NCBI GenBank assembly: GCA_942490775.1
Contig: CALNYL010000005.1
Location: 7,371 to 71,370 of the forward strand
DNA length: 64,000 bases
From: UBA6489 sp942490775
Lineage (GTDB): Bacteria; Patescibacteriota; Gracilibacteria; BD1-5; UBA6164
Direction of reading: 5' to 3'
A model generated the notes under the pieces. The model did no database searches, was not told where the DNA came from, and saw nothing but the letters and a program-made list of their open reading frames with translations. Both the position numbers and the translations under genes were made by a program. This document shows, piece after piece, positions 21,483-34,420 of the stretch; within the stretch, counting starts at the first letter, position 1; the number at the start of each line of letters is the position of its first letter.

Positions 21483-22400
21483 ATGCCTATGTTAAGAGAA
21501 CTAAATGTTAACTGAATCAAGTGGATAGATGGAGTATGACTAACACAAGACGAAATTAAAGAAATACTATCAAGTCATAAAATCCATGAACTAGACTTAG
21601 AAGCATGTTTAGAACAAAATCAAAAAGCCAGAATAGACACATATAAAAAATACTCATTTTTAATTTTCCACTTCCCAAAATATGACAGAAAGCTAAAAAT
21701 ATATAAACTTAACGAATTTAGTATATTCTTTTGGAAAAATACACTTATAACATTTAGAAACTTCCCATGAACACACATAGATAAGATTTTCAAAAACTAT
21801 AAAAACCAAACAACAGAAAAGAAAAACCCAATCAAAATAACATCAGGTTACATCATGTATGAAATAATCCAAGTAATGCTGGAAAAAATGTTTAAACTCA
21901 TAAGAAATGTAAAACTAGATATCAAAAACATAGAAAATAATGTTTTTGATAATGCCACAACCTCACTAGTAAAAGACATAATGATAAAAAAAAGAAACAT
22001 AGTAGTACTAAAACATATGTTTCAATCTCAAGTCAGTGTGTTTAAAAAACTAGAACTCACAGTAAATGAACTCTATGAAGGAATGATGGAAGAATATTTT
22101 GAAGACCTAGAAGACAAAGTTGAACAAATAGTAAATGATATACAGATATTATGGGAACACATAGACAATGTTGAAGATGCCTTAAAGTCCATGGTAGATA
22201 TGAGAACTAATTTTGTAATGAAAATTCTTACACTATTCTCTGCCTTTTTAATGCCATTAACACTTATAACATCATTTTATGGGATGAATGTAAAACTACC
22301 TTATCAAAATAACCCAGACTTTATTAATCTGCTTCTACTTTGGAGTTTTATAATCATGCTATCATTATATTTATACTTGAAAAAAATAAACAAATTCTAA
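21483..22400 (+). CDS. corA: CorA-like magnesium/cobalt channel
   Basis: 305 residues, ATG 21483 (ATG 21489 also possible), TAA at 22398-22400. A long cytoplasmic alpha/beta and coiled-coil part is followed by two C-terminal membrane helices: the first (FVMKILTLFSAFLMPLTLIT) ends in the conserved YGMN pore motif (FYGMNVKLP, about residue 266), the second is LLLLWSFIIMLSLYLYL. Works as a homopentamer for Mg2+ uptake. Stand-alone gene with its own promoter and terminator. Confidence 0.92.
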
Positions 22401-22432
22401 TTCTTCCCTTAACAATATCTTTGCCGAAATAT

Positions 22433-22462
22433 AACCTCTTTCTCCTAAAAGAGGTTTTTTTT
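22433..22462 (+). terminator. Hairpin terminator after corA
   Basis: AACCTCTT / AAGAGGTT with loop TCTCCTAA, followed by a run of eight T. It overlaps no gene; the next gene ends at 22469 on the other strand and could share it. Confidence 0.85.
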
Positions 22463-22468
22463 GTTTTT

Positions 22469-23581
22469 TTATTTACAAACATCTGCAGAAATTAAATCAG
22501 AAATTTTATAATCAGAAACAGTATAAAGTAAAAAATATCACTTATCATCAAGTTTTTTAACTTTGAATATTGGTAAATCAGATCTTTTTACTATCTTTAG
22601 TTTATCTCAGTTTTTTCAAACTACTCATTTACTTCCTCATTCTGAATAAGATAAAACTAGTTTTTGTGTAGTTTTTAAATCCATAAAATTAATTTCTTCT
22701 TTTTCTTCTAAATTTAGAAAATCATCATTATCTCATAAATAAACAACTCAATTTGGTTCTTTAAAATCTGTTGTTTCATAAACCGCATACAAATTTTTAT
22801 CTACCTCAAATAAATAATCTTGTGCTATTCAATTTTCACTATAATAGTACTTTCTTCTGTTTTCTTGTGTGAATTCTGAAGATAATAAAGATTCATTATA
22901 AATATCTTCTTCTATGTATTTTATAGCCTCTTCTGAAGTATTTAATACACTACTTTGTACGAAAGTAGTGCTTGGACTATATGTAAAAACAGTTTGGCTT
23001 TTTGATGATAGTTTATATCTAGTATTAAAGTTTAATTTTAGTTTCCATGTATAGTCTCAGATTTTTATTTCATCTTTTAGCTTAGTTATATTCTCACTTG
23101 TTTCCTTTCACTGCGAGTCTAATATAATCTGTTTTATACTTTCTCATTCGCATCATTTTGAAAATTCTTTTTTTACATAATAGTTTCAGTATTTTATTGT
23201 TTCTATATATGAGTAATCTTTTCACATTGAGATTATTTTTCTCATATAGCTCCCATCTTTTTTATAAACTGAATAGCTTCTAGGACTTCTTTTGTAGCTT
23301 TGCTTTTCAGTGCTATCATCCGTTTTAAAATATTGCACAAGTTCTTCTCCTTGTTCTTCAAGCTTTTCTCAGTTTTCTAAACAATCCTCTAGTGTGCAGT
23401 ATTTTCCTGTAATATCCTCTTGCTTTTCTTCTGGTTGTGTTTTATCATCAGTTTCACTATTCCCCAATATTTGTTTTTGGCTTCCTGATTGTGTTTCGTT
23501 TGGTGTGCCTGTTTCTGATTTTCAAAATGAGCAAGATAACATTATAAAAATCATAGTGATTGCTAATATTAGTTTTTTCAT
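22469..23581 (-). CDS. Lipoprotein, unknown function
   Basis: 370 residues, ATG at 23581, TAA at 22469-22471. Lipobox: MKKLILAITMIFIMLSCSFG, with Cys17 as the acylated residue. After the cysteine comes a Ser/Thr/Gln/Glu-rich linker, then a Tyr- and Lys-rich domain without a known motif and a last cysteine (ADVCK). Anchored on the outer face of the membrane if processed by Lgt and LspA. Divergent from the second helicase gene, 158 bases apart. Confidence 0.7.
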
Positions 23582-23739
23582 GATTGAGATTATTAATTGT
23601 AAAATGTAAGAATTTTATTCCTTAGCATAGTTATTATAAACATACGATAAAAAATCACAATTTTTTTTGATATTTTTTATAAACTAATATACTATTTTTT
23701 GATAAAAATAAAATTAATTACTTAAATAACCCAAAAAAC

Positions 23740-26025
23740 ATGCAATTAAACCCAAAACAACAAGAAGCCAGAGATCAAATAGACTGACCTCTACTAATAA
23801 TAGCCTGAGCATGAAGCTGAAAAACAGCTACACTAACTGCCAGAGTAGAATATATGATTAAAGAAAAAAATATAAATCCCTCTGAAATACTTATGGTAAC
23901 ATTTACCAACAAAGCAGCAAAAGAAATGAGAGAAAGAGTAGCTAAGAATTTATGAGTACAAGTAAACAATAATATCTATAAAAATAGAAACTTACCACTA
24001 ATTTGAACTTTCCACTCTATCTGAATATTTTTACTAAAAGAAGTTCTAGCAAACTTCTCATATGAAGAACTAAACATATGACTAAAAAAAGACTTTGTAA
24101 TATATGATGAAAGCGATAAGCTATCTGTTATGAAAACCATAATAAAACAAGACTTAGGTCTAGACGAAAAACAATTTAAAGCTAGGCAAATAGCATTTTA
24201 TATAAGTAATGCTAAAAATAGTCTAATATTAGCAAAAGACTACGATAGGGAAGTAGATTCATACATAAAAGAAGTAGTAAGAGATGCATATAAAATATAC
24301 GAAAAAAAACTAAGGCAAAATAATGCAATGGATTTTGACGACATACTAATAAAAACCCTGCAAATATTAAAAATTCCAAAAATATTAGAAATATATCAAG
24401 AAAGATATAAATATCTGATGGTAGACGAGTATCAAGATACAAATATGCCGCAATATGAAATAGTGAAACTTTTAGCCTCAAGATATGGTAACTTGGCTGT
24501 AGTTGGAGACGATTCTCAATCAATTTATTCGTGGAGATGAGCTGATATGAGAAATATACTAAACTTCAAAAAAGACTATAAAACAGCAAAGGTAGTAAAA
24601 CTAGAACAAAACTACAGAAGTACAAAAACTATAATAAAAGCAGCAAACGAAGTTATAAAAAATAATACAAATTCAATAAAAAAAGAACTATGGACAGATA
24701 ATGAAATCTGAAATAAAATAAATATAATAGAAGCACCAGATGATAAAATAGAAGCCTTAGTAATAGCCGAAATAATAAAAGAAAAATATGATAATAAAGA
24801 AAATATAGTCTCTTTCTCCTGAGAAGGAGAAAAAATTCAAGATAGGAGTAAATATAAAGATAACCTAATTCTCTACAGAACAAACGGACAATCAAGACAA
24901 CTAGAAGAAGCCCTAATTGTAAAAGGAATACCTTATAGAATAATATGATGACTAAAATTCTATGATAGAAAAGAAGTAAAAGACATACTATCCTACCTAA
25001 AAATAATTCACAACCAAGATGATATAGTAGCTATGAAAAGAGTAATAAATACACCCTCAAGAAAAATATGAGCAAGAACAATAGAAATATTAGATAACTA
25101 TAGAGAAAACTTTTGATTAAACTATCCACAAATAATAGAAAATATATCAGAAGTAGAAGAAGTAAAACCAATGGCAAAAAATAGCCTAGCAAACTTTAGT
25201 GAAATATATAAAACCCTAGTAAAAGCCTCTAATACACAAAATGTATTTGAACTTATATGAACAATAATAGAATCTATATGATATGACCAGTATCTAAGAA
25301 AAGATTTTACAGAAGATGAATATGAAGCAAAAATAGATAATCTAAAAGAACTTAAAAATGTAGCATCAGAATACAATGGAATGGAACCCAGAGAATCACT
25401 AGCAAACTTTCTAGATGAAGTAGCACTCATAACAGACATGGATACAAAAAATACTCAAGAAGACTATGTAACACTTATGACAATCCATACAAGTAAATGA
25501 CTAGAAGAAAAAAGGGTATTTTTAGCATGATTAGAAGATGGAATTTTTCCTCATATAAGAAGTATAAATAATACAGCAGAATTAGAAGAAGAAAGAAGAC
25601 TTATGTATGTAGCTATGACAAGAGCAGAAGAAGAACTATATATAAGTAGAGCCGAGGAAAGATTTGTTTTTTGAGACTATGTAAGAAACCCAGAAAGTAG
25701 ATTTCTAAAAGAGATATTACCAGAATACAAAGAAGACTTTGATCTATCTACAACTAGTTTATGAGGTGGAAATATGTTTTCTACTTCTATAGATTCTTCT
25801 TTTAGTTCTAGTTTTTGAAATGATTGAGGTTCAGCTGGACAGAGAATAACTAAACCCAAAGTAACAAATGATGTTTCAAAATTCACTATGTGAGATAGAG
25901 TTTCACATCATAAATTTTGAAATGGTATAATAACTTCACTAAAATGAGAAATAGCAGAAATCGCCTTTTCATGAGTTTGAGTTAAAAAAATGAATATTAA
26001 AATTGCACCAGTGAAGAAGATGTAA
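23740..26025 (+). CDS. UvrD/PcrA-family DNA helicase
   Basis: 761 residues, ATG 23740, TAA 26023-26025. Motifs in order: LNPKQQEAR (Q), IIAGAGSGKTATL (Walker A, ~20-32), MVTFTNKAAKEM (Ia), GTFHS (Ib), MVDEYQDTN (II, ~227), VVGDDSQSIYSWRGAD (III), LEQNYRST (IV), LMTIHTSKGLEEKRVF (V), LMYVAMTRAEEELYIS (VI). The C-terminal tail ends with a PcrA-like RVSHHKFGNGIITSLKGEIAEIAF. Length and domain order match PcrA/UvrD, a 3'-5' helicase in nucleotide excision repair and replication restart. It carries an in-frame palindromic insert at 24808-24841, just before the 2A-domain strand LILYRTNGQSRQLEE. Confidence 0.92.
24808..24841. repeat. Palindrome inserted in frame in the PcrA-like gene
   Basis: Core TTCTCCTGAGAAGGAGAA, flanked by GTCTC and AAATTCAAGA. 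The reverse complement of intergenic 35120-35155 has the same core and flanks (CTCTTTCTCCTGAGAAGGAG, then AAAGAATTCAAGA). In the helicase it encodes VSFSGEGEKIQDRS. Confidence 0.85.
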
Positions 26026-26099
26026 AATTAGAATAATCATAAGAGAAATTTGTAGAAACAAAAAAGGTTTTGTCTTAATTTTTCTGAAAAAAATACGAA

Positions 26100-26138
26100 A
26101 TAAAAAAAGTCCTGAACTTAGTTCAGGACTTTTTTTGA
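26100..26138. terminator. Strong hairpin terminator
   Basis: AAAAAAAGTCCTGAAC / GTTCAGGACTTTTTTT with loop TTA. It sits between the convergent helicase and lipoprotein genes and can serve both. Confidence 0.9.
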
Positions 26139-26153
26139 GGTACTCATAGAATC

Positions 26154-26756
26154 TTAATTCTTTATTAAGCCAGAGTCCATAATACTTATTCATAGAGTAT
26201 AATCATCCTCTATATTATCAAAATCATCATCAGGAGCTTTTAAAATATCAATAGATTTTAAGTATTTACTTCAATCAGTAGTCTCTCATTGCCTATTTGG
26301 TATAGAATTACTATATGAAACAGAATCCTTAGGTGCAGAAGAGTCTTTATTAAGTTTTAATCAAGCTTTTTTAGCAAGTTTTTCTCCTTCTTTCTTTAAA
26401 GTATTAAAATCTCCTGAATAAATAACAAATATAGATTTTTGACTTCATCTATCTCTAGAAATCCCCTCAACAAATTTTAGTCATTTTGGTTCTTCAATAT
26501 TCATTTCATCTTTTGCCCATTGAGGCATATTATCTATTTCTTCTTGCTTCATTTCTTGATATCTATCATCTTCTCTAGGTATTGCTATAGGGCTATTATT
26601 TTGAATTGTATCTGTTGTTTTATTTTCTATATCTCCTATATTTGTTAAATTTGTTGTAGTTGTTGTAGTTGTTATATCTTTATTTACTTCATCTCAACCG
26701 CAAGATGTTAGAAAAATAACTAATAAAAGAATAGTAGGAAAAATTGTTTTTCTCAT
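26154..26756 (-). CDS. Lipoprotein, unknown function
   Basis: 200 residues, ATG at 26756, TAA at 26154-26156. Signal peptide with lipobox: MRKTIFPTILLLVIFLTSCG, Cys19 acylated, second Gly after it encoded by TGA. A poly-Thr/Asn linker (TTTTTTTNLTN) is followed by an acidic domain with YSGDFNTLKKEGEKLAKKA. No known family. It lies 52 bases downstream of the giant pilin-headed adhesin on the same strand and may be part of the same unit. Confidence 0.65.
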
Positions 26757-26807
26757 TATATAAAAATTAAAAATTAAAATATAAATTGTTTTATTATTAT
26801 AAAAATT

Positions 26808-29800
26808 TTAGTTTGTGTAGATAGTTCAATCTTCTCAAGGTTGAGCAGAAGTTCCACCATTTCAACCAATAATAGAAATATTATTAGCATAATCAAAAGT
26901 AGCGGAACCAAAGTAAAGAGCAATTCTTCCCCCACCACCTCAACCTCAGGAATTACTATATCAGTTACCTCAATTAGCAGAGATAGTTCAATTTCAAGCT
27001 AGGATTCCAGCATCTAACCAAATAGAACCTCAAGCCCCACCACCTCAGTAACTTGAAGAATAATTATTTCAATTAGCTTTAATATCTCAATTAATGGTTA
27101 AAGTTCAAGAAACAACAATTTTCATAGCACCTCATCAACTACCTCAATCTTCACCTCAACCACTACCAAGATAAGTAGGGGTAGAAGGGAAACCATAAGA
27201 ACTACCTCAGACAGCCAAACTATTTCAATCACCTCAATTACCACCATAAGCTCATCCTCAACCATAATAAGAATAAGTTACCCCTAACCCTTCTCATTGC
27301 CTCATAGCATACCCTTTACCTCAGACATCAATACTACCTCAAGAATCCACAGTAAGATTAGAAGCAATTAAATCTATACTATATACCTTAGAATCACTAT
27401 TAGCATGATGAGTTAAAGTGGCTCAATTTCAAATAGTAACAGAAGAATTAGGCATATTAAATTCTCAAGAAGCATTTGTTGTAATCATAGAGTTAGTAGC
27501 TTGAACACTAGAAGATGCAACAACATTGTTAAACTCTCCAACATAAGCTCCATCTCAGATTATTATGTCTTTTACAGAAGTAATAGATCATTCAAGTTCA
27601 GTAAGAGTATTAGTAATAACAGTATTTCATATATTCCTAACATAAAGAAATTCAGAAGTATCAGATTTATTGTAAGTATAAATAGTTCAAACACCTCAAT
27701 CTTCAGCAGAAGTACCACCTTCTCAATAATCAACAGAAACACTATTAATATAATCAAAAGTAGCAGAATTAAAGTAAAGAGCTACTCTTCACCCACCCCC
27801 TCAACCTCATTTAATACCATATCAATTACCTCAATCAGCAGATATAGATCAATTTCAAGCCAAAGTTCCAGTATCTAACCAAATAGAACCTCAAGCCCCA
27901 CCACCTCAGTAACTTGAAAAATAATTATTTCAATCAGCCTTAATAGTTCAGTTAATAGTTAAATTTCAACTAAGATCCACTTTTATAGATCCCCCCCCAC
28001 TTCCTCAATCCTCTCAGCCTCAACTTCATAAGCTATTAGGTCCAGTAGCAGAACCATACCCAGTACCTCAAACAGATGAACCATTTCAATTACCTCAATT
28101 ACCACCATAAGCCCCTCATCAACCATAACTAGAATAGGTTCATCAAGAACCTACTCATTGCTTCTCATCATATCCTAATCAAGAAACATCAATAGTTCAA
28201 CCAGAATCAATAGTTAAGTTAGTTGCAATAATATCAACAGTAGAAGCTTTAGTAGTAGAATTATCTCTATGAGTAATAATTCATCAATTGTTTACAGTAA
28301 GAGAAGCATTAGGAATATTAAGTTCTCATAACATATAAGCTCATAGCCCAACATACATATAATCAAGAGTATTTAGAGTAGAAGTAAGTTCAGTAAAAGT
28401 AGAAGTAGTGGTACCAGTAGTTCTAACATAAATACTTTCATCAGAAGAAGACTTATTTTTTATATATAGAGTTCCTACTCATCAATTTTCAGCACTACTT
28501 CATCCAAGTCAAGGATTGGTATACATATAGCCATTAGGGAATGCTGAACTATCATAGTATACAGCAATTCTTCCCCCACCACCTCAACCTCAATTACTGC
28601 TGTATCAATTACCTCAATTAGCAGAGATAGTTCAATTTCAAGCTAGGATTCCAGCATCTAACCAAATAGAACCTCAAGCCCCACCACCTCAGTAACTTGA
28701 AGAATAATTATTTCAATTAGCTTTAATATCTCAATTAATGGTTAAAGTTCAAGAAACAACAATTTTCATAGCACCTCATCAACTACCTCAATCTTCACCT
28801 CAACCACTACCAAGATAAGTAGGGGTAGAAGGGGAACCATAAGAACTACCTCAGACAGCCAAACTATTTCAATCACCTCAATTACCACCATAAGCTCATC
28901 CTCAACCATAATAAGAATAAGTTACCCCTAACCCTTCTCATTGCCTCATAGCATACCCTTTACCTCAGACATCAATACTACCTCAAGAATCCACAGTAAG
29001 ATTAGAAGCAACTAAATCTATACTATATATCTTAGAATCATTGTTAGCATGATGAGTTAAGGTGGCTCAATCTCAAATAGTAACAGAGGCACTAGGCATA
29101 TTAAATTCTCAAGAAGCATTTGTTGTAATCATAGAGTTAGTAGCTTGAAGGCTGGAAGATGCAACAACATTATTAAATTCACCAACATAAGCACCACCTC
29201 AAACTATTATATTTTTAACAGAAGTAATAGATCATTCAAGTTCAGTAAGAGTATTAGTAATAACAGTATTTCATATATTCCTAACATAAAGAAATTCAGA
29301 AGTATCAGATTTATTATAAGTATAAATAGTTCAAACACCTCAATCTTCAGCAGAAGTACCACCTTCTCAATAATCAACAGAAACATTATTAGTATAATCA
29401 AAAGTAGCCGAATTAAAGTAAAGAGCTACTCTTCACCCACCCCCTCAACCTCAATTACTGCTGTATCAGTTACCTCAATTAGCAGAGATAGATCAATTTC
29501 AAGCCAAAGTTCCAGCATCTAACCAAATAGAACCTCAAGCCCCACCTCCTCAATAACTTGAAAAATAATTATTTCAATCAGCCTTAATAGTTCAGTTAAT
29601 AGTTAAATTTCAACTAAGATCCACTTTTATAGATCCCCCCCCACTTCCTCAATCCTCTCAGCCTCAACTTCATAAGCTATTAGGTCCAGTAGCAGAACCA
29701 TACCCAGTACCTCAAACAGCTGAACTACTTCAATTACCTCAATTACCACCATAAGCCCCTCATCAACCATAACTAGAATAGGTTCATCAAGAACCCTCTC

Positions 29801-32267
29801 ATTGCTTTTTATCATACCCCAATCAAGAGACATCAATAGTACCCCCAGAATCAATAGTTAAATTAGTTGCAATAATATCAACAGTAGAAGCTTTAGTAGT
29901 AGAATTATCTCTATGAGTAATAATTCATCAATTGTTTACAGTAAGAGAAGCATTAGGAATATTAAGTTCTCATAACATATAAGCTCATAGCCCAACATAC
30001 ATATAATCAAGAGTATTTAGAGTAGAAGTAAGTTCAGTAAAAGTAGAAGTAGTGGTACCAGTAGTTCTAACATAAATACTTTCATCAGAAGAAGACTTAT
30101 TTTTTATATATAGAGTTCCTACTCATCAATTTTCAGCACTACTTCATCCAAGTCAAGGATTGGTATACATATAGCCATTAGGGAATGCTGAACTATCATA
30201 GTATACAGCAATTCTTCCCCCACCACCTCAACCTCAGGAATTACTATATCAGTTACCTCAATTAGCAGAGATAGTTCAATTTCAAGCTAGGATTCCAGCA
30301 TCTAACCAAATAGAACCTCAAGCCCCACCACCTCAGTAACTTGAAGAATAATTATTTCAATTAGCTTTAATATCTCAATTAATGGTTAAAGTTCAAGAAA
30401 CAACAATTTTCATAGCACCTCATCAACTACCTCAATCTTCACCTCAACCACTACCAAGATAAGTAGGGGTAGAAGGGGAACCATAAGAACTACCTCAGAC
30501 AGCCAAACTATTTCAATCACCTCAATTACCACCATAAGCTCATCCTCAACCATAAGAAGAATAAGTTACCCCTAACCCTTCTCATTGCCTCATAGCATAC
30601 CCTTTACCTCAGACATCAATACTACCTCAAGAATCCACAGTAAGATTAGAAGTAACTAAATTAAGAGCATTAATTTTAGAAGAAGAATTATAATCATGAG
30701 TAATTTTGTCTCAAGTATAAATATGCACCTCTCAGTTAGCAGTAAAATTTCATAATCAAGATAAAGTTAGAGTAGAAGTAGCAGTTTCTCATAAAAATAA
30801 ACTCCAAATTTCCACTCATCAGGTTGTATCAAGATTCACAGTCACATTCATATCAATAACTACATTATCAGCCACCTCAGGCACTCTACCTAAATCCCAA
30901 TTAGAAGCATTACTCCAATCTCAGTTTCCTCAAACCCAAGTAATAACCCCCTCAGTTACACAAGTATCTCAAGCTCACTTAACCTTTCAGTCTAAACATT
31001 TCCAACTACAAGCAGCAGTTCATGAATCATCAAAAATCCAAACTTGCCCAGTAGAAGTAGCATCTCATTCGTTAAATTCAGCTCAATCAATAATCGGCTG
31101 AGTATCACAATAAGGAGATTCATCAATAATACACTCATCTCAAGTTCATTTTTCATACCCAGTATCACACATCCAACTACAATCATCAGTTCAATCCACA
31201 TCATAAACCCAAGCTTGATTTTCAGAAGAAGGAGAACCAGTATTTAAAATAGAATTATCAATAGAAGGAGAAGCATCACAAGAACCTCAACCTCATCATG
31301 AACCTCAACCTCCAGCCAAAGCACCAGTAAGACTTCAAGAACACTCTCAAGAATCCAAAATATACTTTCAAATATTACAAGCCAAATCCTCAGCTTCCTC
31401 AGACGGATTATCCAAATCAACCACAGTATTTAAAATCCTTGTATTTAAAGAATCAGAATTAACCACAGTAGATCAGGAATAAGCCTCTCTAAGACTACTA
31501 AGTAATAAAATCTGAGCATTCCTATTCTCTAAATCCTCAAAAGAACCAGAAGAATAAACCACAATATCATTAGGAAGATAATCATCTTCTCCCCCCTCAA
31601 TCTCATAAGAAGAATACCTATAATTATCAGGCAAATTTTGATACCCATGATAAACAAACTTATTATTAACCATGTACTCCATAACATCAGTTATCGACAA
31701 GTCCGAAGAAATAATAGAAGGAATAGCTAAAACATAAGCCACCTCTCAGGTACTAACTTTAGCAGCCACTCAATTATAATTTCACTTAACATAAGCATTA
31801 ACCACAGTCCCCGAACTAGCAAAAGACTCCTGAATAAGCACCCCTCAATTATGATTAAAAGCCACATTTCATTCAATAGCAGTAGCAATTTGAAACCTCT
31901 TTTTATTATTTAATCTAGAATAAGTATAAGGAGTCTGAGTAACAGGATCATAAATTTCTTGAGTAAGAGAATCCACAGAATCTATGACCGACTTTCAAAT
32001 AATTCCCTGAGTCCAAACCTCAGCTCCACTAAAAGTAATTTGAGTTCAATCGGTAGGGGCAGGATAAAACCCAGACTTTGCATTGAAAATCTCAAGAGAT
32101 TTAACAACATTAGAAACATCAGTTTTTCTAATAGAATCTCTAGCATTTCTAGAATAACTCTGTATAGAAATAAAGGAAATAGTTCATAAAATAGCAAGAA
32201 TAATTATAACAACAATAAGCTCAGTAATAGTAAAAGCTTTATTATTTTTATACTTTCAAATCAACAT
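26808..32267 (-). CDS. Giant pilin-headed glycine-rich repeat adhesin
   Basis: 1819 residues, ATG at 32267, TAA 26808-26810; the frame is open for all 5460 bases with TGA = Gly. The N-terminus is a class III prepilin signal (KAFTITELIVVIIILAILG), then a pilin-like domain with RKTDVSNVVKSLEIFNAKSG and an internal Cys pair. A short Cys-rich middle part follows (CSWMCDTGYE, CSWKCLDGK). From ~residue 470 to the end there are repeats of SGTLTINGDIKANGNN-, SYGGGGAGGSIWLDAG- and GGNGYS-type motifs, probably parallel beta-helix or glycine-rich sheets. Two related ~274-residue half-units alternate and a 548-residue (1644-base) unit is repeated almost exactly. Glycines alternate TGA, GGT and GGG. Likely role (inference): a long fibre or tip adhesin exported through a type IV pilus-like machine for contact with a host or other cell. 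Its paralogue and a two-component system lie just upstream. Confidence 0.85.
26921..30640. repeat. Tandem 1644-bp repeats inside the giant adhesin gene
   Basis: The marker CAATTCTTCCCCCACCACCT begins at 26921, 28565 and 30209: two exact intervals of 1644 bases, or 548 codons. Copies differ by scattered substitutions only (for example GGGAAACC vs GGGGAACC). The third copy is partial and diverges at about 30650. Intervals divisible by three keep the frame. Confidence 0.9.
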
Positions 32268-32283
32268 GAATAAAACTTAAATG

Positions 32284-32326
32284 AAATAAAGGTAATTATG
32301 AATAATAATAACATAATTACCTTTAT
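32284..32326. terminator. Hairpin between the two adhesin genes
   Basis: AAAGGTAATTATG / CATAATTACCTTT, 13 perfect pairs around an AT loop, ending in TATATTTT. It follows the 3' end of the smaller adhesin gene by about 50 bases on the opposite side of which the giant gene starts, so it probably separates their transcripts or acts as an attenuator. Confidence 0.6.
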
Positions 32327-32377
32327 ATTTTCAAGTATTTATTTTTATTTGTATAAATTAATAGTTGACTTATAATA

Positions 32378-34189
32378 TTAAATGCCTTTAATGAAAATAG
32401 AACCATCTTCTCAAGGAGAGCCTTTACCTCATCCATTTCAAGGAATAGTTGAAATGGAATTTTCATCAAATGAAGAAGTAGAATAGTAAATAGCAATTCT
32501 TCAACCACCTCATCATCAACATTTGGAAGATCATTTTCCCCCATCAGCAGATATAACTCAACTTCAAATTAAAGAATTTGCATTAATTAAAATAGATCAT
32601 CAAGCTCATCATCAACCTCAAGTTTTTCAATTATCTCAATTTGACTCAATAGTTCAATTTACAGTTAAATTTCAAGAAACCAATATCTTTATTAAACCAC
32701 CTCAATAACCTCATTTTGTATTTCCTCATCAGCTTCAAAAATCATCAGGGAGTTCTTCTATTCAATATTTATTACCCAACACATTGCTCTTATAACTATT
32801 ATCTCATCAACTACCTCAATAAGCTCATCATCATCACTTACCACTTGAAGAACTTCAAGCTCAAAGCCCCTGCTCATTTGCATATCATTTTCAGCTTACA
32901 TTAACACTTCATCAAGAATCAATAGTTATATTAGAAGAAATTAAATTAAGAATATGTTCTTTGGAAGAACTATTATTAGTATGAGTAATTACATCTTTAT
33001 TATAAATATGTATTTCAGAATCAGCTGTGAAACTACCAAATCAAGACAGTGTTAAGGTAGAATTTCTAGTTTCTCATAAATTTAAAGATCGTATTTCAAT
33101 ATTAGAAGAAGTATCTACATCAACACTCACATTCATATCAATAATTACATCATCAAAGGTTTCAGGGATTCTTTTTAAATCCCAATTATTAGGATCATTC
33201 CAACTTACACCATCTCAATTTCCATTCCAAATAATAGTATCTCATCAAAAATCTACAGCTCAAGTAAGGTAATCAGTACACTCTCAAGAATCTAAAATAT
33301 ATTTTCAAATATCACAAGCTAAATCTTGAACAGATTTAGAAGGAGAACTAAAATCTAATTGAGAATTGATGATCTTTTTATTAATATCTTCAGGGTTAAC
33401 AAAAATTGATCAAGAATAAGCATTTTTGAGATTATTTAATAACAAAATCTGAGTATTTCTATTTTTTAAATCATCAAATGAACCAGAAGAATATACTATT
33501 ATCTCTTTAGGTCTATATTCTTTCGTAGCATCTAAAATAATTTTATAAGAAGAATTTTTATAATTATCAGGTAAATTTTCATATCAATTATACACAAATT
33601 TATTATCATCCTTGTACTTCATAACATCAGTAATTGATAAATCAGAAGATATTATAGAAGGAATAGCTAATACATAAGATATTCCTCATGTACTAACTTT
33701 AGCAGCTACTCAATTATAGTTTCATTTAATATAAGCACTAGCAACAAATCAAGAATCAGCATAAGAGTTTTCAGTAAATAAGTTTCTTGAAAACTCTTCA
33801 CTAAAAACCGTAGCTATTTGATATTGACCTTTTGTATTTAATCTAGAGTAAGTATAAGGGATTTTTGTATCAGGATCTACTATCACTTTTGTTAAAGAAT
33901 CCAAAGAATCCACAACAGATTTTCAAATAGTACCTTGAGTCCAAACCTCTCCTCCGTTAAAAGTTATTTGTACTCAATCAGTAGGAACTGGATAAGAGCC
34001 TGATTTCACACTAAAAATTTCAAGAGATGTTGAAATATTTGAAATATTAGTTTTTCTAGATGTATTAAAAGCACTCCTTACATAGTTTTGACTAGCAGTG
34101 AAAGCAATTGTCCCTAAAATTGACATTATCACAACAACTATAATAGTCTCAATAAGAGTGAATGCTTTTTTATAATTATTTTTATACAT
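32378..34189 (-). CDS. Pilin-headed glycine-rich protein (paralogue of the giant adhesin)
   Basis: 603 residues, ATG at 34189, TAA at 32378-32380. The same architecture as the giant gene at smaller scale: prepilin signal KAFTLIETIIVVVIMSILG, pilin-like domain with SRKTNISNISTSLEIFSVKS, the shared block VSTGGISYVLAIPSIISSDL, then a domain with ITWNGNGD-like segments, and a single run of glycine-rich repeats (SGKGGGGAYGGSGGD, TGGGGGAGGSILINANS, CGGGGGGRIAIYYS). It lacks the 1644-base tandem array. The two genes are tandem, 110 bases apart. Likely a minor pilin/adhesin of the same appendage. The divergent response regulator starts 231 bases upstream. Confidence 0.85.
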
Positions 34190-34420
34190 AAAATTAAAAA
34201 AGAAAATAAAAGTAATTACATACTAACATAATTATCTTTACATTTCTAGTTTTTTAACTTTAATTATAAATATTATCCATTGACAATATCTATATATTAT
34301 TTATTAAATATTATTTTGTATAAAATAAACAAATATATAATTCTTCTTACACCCTCCTTACATTGATTTTTTATAATAAAAAAATATTATAATAAAAATA
34401 TAACTAATAACTAAAAAAAT

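Noticed and set aside
26808..30640. Tandem 1644-bp copies as an assembly duplication
   Set aside because: Copies differ by scattered substitutions and the third copy diverges at its end, which fits real repeats; copy number still needs long reads.
27500..31250. Ser/Asn/Ile-rich plus-strand ORFs opposite the giant adhesin
   Set aside because: They are antisense shadows of the glycine-rich repeats: low complexity and recurring with the same 1644-base period.
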